This document shows positions 59,074 through 64,000 of a stretch of DNA of 64,000 nucleotides, piece after piece. Every line of letters starts with the position of its first letter. Within the stretch, counting starts at the first letter, position 1. The translations under genes were made by a program, and so were the position numbers. The DNA lies in the NCBI GenBank assembly GCA_034412795.1, contig DAOUMD010000047.1, forward strand, positions 81,510 to 145,509, given 5' to 3'. Source of the DNA: JAUVPY01 sp034412795 (GTDB lineage Bacteria > Chloroflexota > Anaerolineae > 4572-78 > NAK82). The notes under the pieces were generated by a model, which worked only from the letters and a program-made list of their open reading frames with translations, was not told the DNA's origin and did not search any database.

Positions 59074-59145
59074 GTTTTCACATCTGACGCTTGTCAAGTT
59101 CTTTCATCGTGCTTTTCTTTTAACGAGTAACCCTGGTAAATCTCG

Positions 59146-59592
59146 TCAAGAGCGATAGCTGATCAACGCCACCCCCAAGATGCAGAACGCGATACCGATA
59201 GCATTGACGATGTTCACCTTCTCGCCCAACAGGGTCATACCTAGCCCGACAAGAATGATGTTGACGACCACGCCTGTAACAAGGTTTCCAGTACTGAGAT
59301 TCCAACCATATCGGTACATCATCAAAAAACCCAACTCAATCATAATGACCGAGACAGCAAGCGCAAGTTGAATCCAACTCAACTGGCGAAGATGATGTAG
59401 GAGACCGCCATCAGCAGGAAAGAGAGGCAAAAGGATAACGCCGAGCGCCAGAACTGCAACATACATGGCAATCACCGAAACGATCGGATTGAGCGACACC
59501 GGGACACGCTTTACGAAATATTGGTAGCCCACTGCGCCAGCGATAGCAACACAGGCCGATATATAAAACATAGTCATATTTTTGCTTTGCAT
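59146..59592 (-). CDS. Small four-helix EamA/SMR-like transporter
   Basis: The 148-residue protein has four membrane helices with the small-multidrug-resistance/EamA half-transporter layout, e.g. YISACVAIAGAVGYQYFVK, LALAVSVIMIELGFLMMYRY and VNAIGIAFCILGVALISYRS. It lacks the conserved N-terminal Glu of EmrE, so substrate export is uncertain. No clear ribosome binding site precedes the ATG at 59592; the mobile element at 59612-59704 ends only 20 bases upstream and may have displaced the original promoter. Confidence 0.75.
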   Translation of the reverse strand: MQSKNMTMFYISACVAIAGAVGYQYFVKRVPVSLNPIVSVIAMYVAVLALGVILLPLFPADGGLLHHLRQLSWIQLALAVSVIMIELGFLMMYRYGWNLSTGNLVTGVVVNIILVGLGMTLLGEKVNIVNAIGIAFCILGVALISYRS

Positions 59593-59611
59593 AGTTCACT
59601 AATTCGTTTAT

Positions 59612-59704
59612 GGCTTATGTTCAGAACTGGTGATTGCTCTCGCTGGATTGACAAATCCGCCGCGAGCGTCAAAGACACGTTTGCACTAGTTCTGAACATG
59701 AGCC
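59612..59704. mobile_element. MITE, GGCTCATGTTCAGAAC family, copy 2, with 8-bp target duplication
   Basis: Left end GGCTTATGTTCAGAACTGGTG (59612-59632, 21 bases with 2-3 mismatches to the other end) and right end CACTAGTTCTGAACATG-AGCC (59684-59704) are inverted repeats. The direct repeat TCGTTTAT flanks it at 59604-59611 and 59705-59712. The interior carries the REP-like GGATTGACAAATCCGCCGC. Confidence 0.85.
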
Positions 59705-59808
59705 TCGTTTATACGATGATTTTGTCACTATACTTCATGATAGTACACTCTAGCCCCATTTTGTCAACTTCATACTTGAACAGGGTGCGTTCGGATTTGG
59801 GGGCAGAT

Positions 59809-60486
59809 TTAGAGGCCCGCATCTATGCCCTTGACCATAAGCCATGGCCCAATTAAGGCTTCAAACAATAGGTATGGCGCCAGCAATATCGTCTGAAGTT
59901 CGATACTACGATCAAACAGCACTAACATGACATTGATTGCGACGAGAGAGACTGCGGCAACGCCCCAGACAGATAAAGCCCGTGGAATGTACTTTGATCG
60001 ATAGAACAGGTAATACCACAGTATCCCGCCTAAGCTAAAGAACAACATATGTATGGCCCATCCCTGCCTATCAAAACCATAATAGAAGAAATCACCTAAC
60101 GTTTGGAAGTAGGAGGAATCTGGAGCTCCCGCCTCTACGTATTCCAGGCTTAAAGGTATCAGAGCAAAAGCCCCTATTTTGCTTACAGCGAGAATTATCG
60201 CTTCTGCCAACCACCATCCCAGAGCCACACGCGCGATGATCTTGCCCTGTTTGTGCAAAACGATATAAAGCAGGCTTGCCAGAACAACGATTCCAATGCT
60301 GGTAACCAGTTCAACCAGAATGCTGACCCGCATCAGCGTCAGGTTATTTGCGATGTTGACAAGGATGTCGGATATGCTACCGGTTCCCACTACTGAATCG
60401 AGCAGGGCACCACTGAGTATGCTGGCTACAAAAACAATCAAAAACGCTGCTCCTAAAAGCTTGGGGGTATTCTTATCTGTATTCAT
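59809..60486 (-). CDS. DUF4386 family membrane protein
   Basis: The 225-residue protein has six hydrophobic helices with the DUF4386 pattern: KLLGAAFLIVFVASILSGAL at the start, LVELVTSIGIVVLASLLYIV in the third helix and IHMLFFSLGGILWYYLFYRS near the end. Function is unknown. AAAGGAGAAGAAAA precedes the ATG. It stands between the transporter gene and a small hypothetical protein on the same strand. Confidence 0.85.
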   Translation of the reverse strand: MNTDKNTPKLLGAAFLIVFVASILSGALLDSVVGTGSISDILVNIANNLTLMRVSILVELVTSIGIVVLASLLYIVLHKQGKIIARVALGWWLAEAIILAVSKIGAFALIPLSLEYVEAGAPDSSYFQTLGDFFYYGFDRQGWAIHMLFFSLGGILWYYLFYRSKYIPRALSVWGVAAVSLVAINVMLVLFDRSIELQTILLAPYLLFEALIGPWLMVKGIDAGL

Positions 60487-60527
60487 TTTTCTTCTCCTTT
60501 TTCTGGACGCTATTGATGAATTTCATT

Positions 60528-60815
60528 TTACTGTTCCCACGGGACATGTGGGTCAACATCCGGCGCATCTGCCTGGCCGGGTTCAACACGATTGACCGAG
60601 AGCAAGGGCAATCCTAAATCACGCACTTTCTTCAGCAATCCGTGCAAGGCGGCCTGATCGATCACCGGGCCGGTTAAAAGGGTATCGCCGCCCTCTTCCA
60701 GCGTGATGGTCAGGCCCTCAAACCAGTCTGTCCATTGATGGCCCAGATGGCCTTTGATTCTGATTTGGTAGACCATTGGTTGCCCTTTGCGGATTGGGTC
60801 GATATTGTTTGACAT
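60528..60815 (-). CDS. Small conserved-type protein near the LuxR gene
   Basis: The 95-residue soluble protein reads MVYQIRIKGHLGHQWTDWF, then GLTITLEEGGDTLLTGPVID and AALHGLLKKVRDLGLPLLSV. This is the pattern of a small protein often seen next to MalT-type LuxR genes in Chloroflexota; no activity is known. The start at 60815 has GGGAGGAGGT upstream; an internal Met at residue 14 is possible. It is downstream of the LuxR gene by about 380 bases on the same strand. Confidence 0.75.
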   Translation of the reverse strand: MSNNIDPIRKGQPMVYQIRIKGHLGHQWTDWFEGLTITLEEGGDTLLTGPVIDQAALHGLLKKVRDLGLPLLSVNRVEPGQADAPDVDPHVPWEQ

Positions 60816-61033
60816 ACCTCCTCCCGATAATGGATTGGCGGATCGAGCACAGTATCAATCTTAGTCAATTGTAATTTAGGGATTCCTTGCAAGCAGTATA
60901 CCTGCAACACGGTGTTGGTGTATAGACACCAAAGTGTCGTTGGGGGTGTTGTTCTGAGCTATTGCGGGGGGAGGATATTGAGGACTCTGGCTTTGTTGAC
61001 TGCCTGGGCGCAGCTCTTTACGCCGAGCTTGCG

Positions 61034-61258
61034 CGCAGACTGATGTTTATGCGCAACACTGACGTTTATGCGCTACAACAGTCCCAACTCGCGGGCGCGT
61101 GCTACAGCTTCGATGCGCCTTTGGGCCTCTAGTTTGCACGCAAATTAGTTTGCGCGCAGACTGACGTTTATGCGCAACACTGACGTTTATGCGCTACAAC
61201 AGACCCAACTCGCGGGCGCGTGCTACGGCTTCGGTGCGCCTTTGGACCTCTAGTTTGC
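61034..61258. repeat. 121-bp direct duplication of the LuxR gene's 3' end
   Basis: About 103 bases from CGCAGACTGATGTTTATGC to TTTGCA (61034-61137) recur 121 bases later (61155-61258) with few differences. The right copy contains the last 17 or so codons and stop of the LuxR gene; the left copy is outside the gene. A further 19-bp repeat (CTGACGTTTATGCGC...) lies within each copy. Confidence 0.8.
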
Positions 61259-64000
61259 CATAGATTCTGCGGTTGTGCCCCTTGACCGTGTCCAGGGCGA
61301 GGAAAAGCCGCTCGCTAATCTCGCGATTCGAGAGTCCTTGGGCAATGAGTTGGAGTACTTCTAACTCGCGTTGGCTCAATGGCTCAGCCAACCCTTCGGC
61401 TTCGCCCCTCGGCTCACTCGGAGGGCGCCTCAGGGCAGGCTCTTCGTCCTTTGTCGCGTCTTCAAATGCAGCCAGTAACTTGGCCGTATAGTCCGGCATC
61501 ATCCCCCGCGCGGCTGCCTGGACCAATAGCTGGGCCATCGGGGCACCTTCGTCAACAAAGGTGCGGATGAAACCGCCCGGCTCGGCCAGCGCCAGCGCGT
61601 CGCCCAGCAGTTGCATAGCTTTGTCCTTTTCGCCATATGCGTGGAGGGCGACCGCCTGTAGAACCATAACCTTGAGCCGTTCATCCTGCCAACCCTTGGC
61701 CTCCGCCTGCTGGCGCAACGGCTCCAGCGCCGCCAGTGCTGCTGCTGCGTCCCCCTGGGCCAGGTGTACCCGGGCCTGGCTGATGGGGAGTTCGTGCGTC
61801 TGCGCCAACTGAGCGGCGGCCGTTAGATCGCTCTGGCGAAGCAACGGTCCCTGGCGAAGCAGGGCAAGCACCTGTGCGGCAACAACCTCAGGCAAACAAA
61901 ATGTAAAGTGATGTTGCTGCACAGATCGACTGGCCTCGTCCAAAATAGAAGCTGCGCCGGTCACATCTCCCTGAGCAAGTTTCAGGCGGGCGAGGAATAT
62001 CTCCCCGGCGATGGATTTGTCCGTATGCTCTATCTGCCGTGTCAGTTGGACGCCCTGTTGTCCGTGACGTTGGGCAGCGTCCAGGTCGTTCCACTCGTAG
62101 AGTATCTGGGCCAGGCCGAGATGCGCGTCGCCGGTGTATGGCAAGGGCTGCTCACCTGCCAGTTCCAGCGCACGCCGGTAGGTCTGGGCCGCCTGATGAA
62201 GCCGGTTCTCCCCTGCCTGTATGTCTCCCAGGGACTGGGTGGCCAACATGGTAACGATGATGTGCCCGGCAGTCTGGCCGTTGGCTATGGCCTCAGCAAA
62301 GGCCTGGCCGGCTGCGACCCGGTCGCCTTGGAGTTGGTAGGCATACCCCAGGCTCAAGCTAGCGGCGGCGCGGATGGCCAGGTTGTCGGGGTGGAGAAGA
62401 TCCAACGCGCGGCGTGCCAGGGCAATCATTCTTTCTGGCTGGCGTTGAAGGCCAGCCAACGAAGCGCGCCCGTTGGCGATACGTCCCAGGAGGTCCCGGG
62501 TACAGGCAAGAGGCCGAGCATCTTGCCCAGCATCTTGCTCGACGTCACCCAGAGCTGCTTCCCCAGCTTGATATGCCTCCTCGGCATTCGCAAGTCGCCC
62601 CCTGGTCATTAACACCTCGGCATACATCACCCACAACGAGGGCCTGGCGTCGAGTAGGCTTGTCGGCAGCGACTCTAGCCAATTCAGTACAGGGCTCACT
62701 GCGCCGCGATGGTAGAGAGGATTCCCATCCCCCTCGACCAGACGCGCAGCCCGCTCAAAATCGTTGGCGGCAGCAGCATGGTGCAAAGCTTCGATCTCCA
62801 GGCCGTTTTCCTCGTACCACGCGCTGGCGCGGATGTGTAATTCGGCCACGCTCCCCCCTCTATCTCCTCCATCGGGGGAGATAGAGGGGAGGCTCTGCCG
62901 CAGTCGCTGCCGCAGCAAATCGGCAAAGAGATGGTGATAGCGATACCAACGCCGCTCATTGTCCAGGGGGACGATGAACAGGTTGGCGTGTTGGAGATAT
63001 TCCAGAATGGCTTGCGATTGGATATTAGACATTGGAGATTGGGCACGGCCACTCTCCGATCTCCAGTCTCCAATCTCTCCAACAACGGCATCACAAAGGG
63101 GGCCGCACAGGCGATCGAGGATCGATGTGCACAGCAAGAAAGTCTGGACACTTTCGGACTGCTGGTGCAGGACTTCTTCAACCAGATAGTCCATCACGAA
63201 ATGGTGGCTGCCGGTGAAAGATCTGATGAAGCTGGTGGCGTCTTTATGTCCCTGCATTGAAATTGTCCCTTGCAGGGCAAGGTCTTGTAGGGCAAGTCCT
63301 TGTAGGACAAGGCCTTGTAGGGCAAGGGCGGCTAATTGCAGGCCGGCAATCCAGCCTTCGGTGCGGGTTTCCAGGGTGGCGATGTCTTCTGCCGAGAGGT
63401 TCAGGCCCATCACCTGGTTGAGAAATCCGGCGGTTTCGGAGGGGGTGAAGCGCAAGTCTGTGACGCGCAGTTCGGTCAATTGGCCCCGGACGCGTAACCG
63501 GGCCAGGGGTAGATGTGGGTCCTCACGGGTGGCGATGACCAGGTGCATCTGTGGTGGCAAGTGCTCGATCAGAAAGGTGAGGGCCCCGTCGACGGATGTC
63601 GACGCGTCGACCGGTTTGGCATCAATAACGTGGTAGTCGTCAAGGACGAGGATCAGGCCTTGCCCTGAGGCGGCCCCATGGTCCGATGTCGAAGGGTCGA
63701 CTGGGAGGCCCGCAACCTCATTGATCAAGGTGGTCAGAACCGCTTCGACGTTGACCGCCCCAGGGGATAAAAGCGCGGCCAATAGGCCTTGGCCAATATT
63801 GCCTTCGATGGTTTGCAGGGCGGCGACAACATAGGCCAGGAAGTGGTTCAGGTCGTTGTCCCCTTCATCCAGCGAGAGCCAGGCAACTTGGGCGGGGGTG
63901 CGGGGGTGCGGGGGAGGTATTTTTCTCCTCTGCTCCCCTGCCCCTGTAAGCGAAGCGTCGCTCCCCTGCTTGTTGGTGAATCCATTCGCTCAACAGCGTA
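61194..64000 (-). CDS. MalT-type LuxR transcriptional regulator, N-terminally cut and probably frameshifted
   Basis: About 870 codons are visible before the window edge. The C terminus carries a LuxR helix-turn-helix (SQRELEVLQLIAQGLSNREI ... RRTEAVARARELGLL), the middle is TPR-like helices, and the N-terminal part is a STAND-type ATPase (LILVLDDYHVI, HLPPQMHLVIATREDP). Near 63880-63980 the frame changes: AWLSLDEGDND-L is in the main frame, whereas TLLSEWIHQQ, the sequence expected just before it, is in another frame, with GGGGGTGC repeats between. Insertions of repeats in frame (ALQGLVLQGLALQDLALQG; SISPDGGDRGG; a TCTCCAA heptamer stretch near 63023-63082) make it unusual. It probably senses a ligand and activates unknown genes. 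Confidence 0.75.

Overview
The window looks like a chromosomal segment of a member of the Chloroflexota (Anaerolineae/Caldilineae-like). This is inferred from the style of the proteins: a very large MalT-type LuxR regulator, lipoprotein linkers rich in V/E/K, a CdaA-CdaR pair, and many membrane proteins of unknown function. No rRNA or tRNA gene was seen, so the placement is not proven.

Layout. (1) 87-6969, minus strand: transcription/translation operon nusA-ylxR-infB-rbfA-truB-ribF with a clear sigma-70-type promoter at 7114-7142. rimP is not next to it. (2) 7161-15783: accessory genes. These are a zinc-type dehydrogenase, a single-chain type II restriction-modification enzyme (methyltransferase fused to a BsuBI/PstI-type nuclease), a hypothetical protein, a surface-anchored-type protein, two CPBP membrane proteases, a gene remnant and an AroM-family protein. 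(3) 16040-29550, minus strand: a run of twelve genes that looks like a membrane/stress module (GH63-type glucosidase, coiled-coil membrane protein, holin-like/phosphodiesterase fusion, SDR dehydrogenase, ferric-reductase-like flavoprotein, K+ channel, UPF0114, DUF4203-like, large membrane protein, DUF2252). (4) 29680-30679: decayed toxin-antitoxin-like genes around one intact DUF2283 gene, then 1.2 kb without genes. (5) 31942-38211: complete peptide/nickel-type ABC importer operon. (6) 38307-42182, minus: a secreted protein and modABC molybdate uptake. (7) 42546-47956: MgtE magnesium transporter with a foldable leader, two minus-strand genes (a small membrane protein and a secreted BNR-type protein), and an EF-G-like GTPase. 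(8) 48302-51834: receiver-domain protein, a structured intergenic region with tandem hairpins, an 11-bp iteron array and a possible small RNA, then a large TPR protein. (9) 52285-56912: cdaA-cdaR (c-di-AMP synthesis) and glmS. (10) 56974-64000, minus: DUF4276/AAA ATPase pair, SMR/EamA-like transporter, DUF4386 protein, small hypothetical protein, and a MalT-type regulator cut by the window edge and probably frameshifted.

The intergenic DNA is unusually rich in small palindromic elements. At least three families occur in two copies with shared terminal inverted repeats; one of these has perfect 8-bp target duplications at both copies. A seven-nucleotide-period repeat recurs at eight or more sites, supplies false N-terminal extensions to some genes and forms long hairpins inside the ABC operon. 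I regard the mobile palindromes, the mgtE leader, the iteron/small-RNA region, the fused restriction system and the AAA/DUF4276 pair as the most interesting parts.
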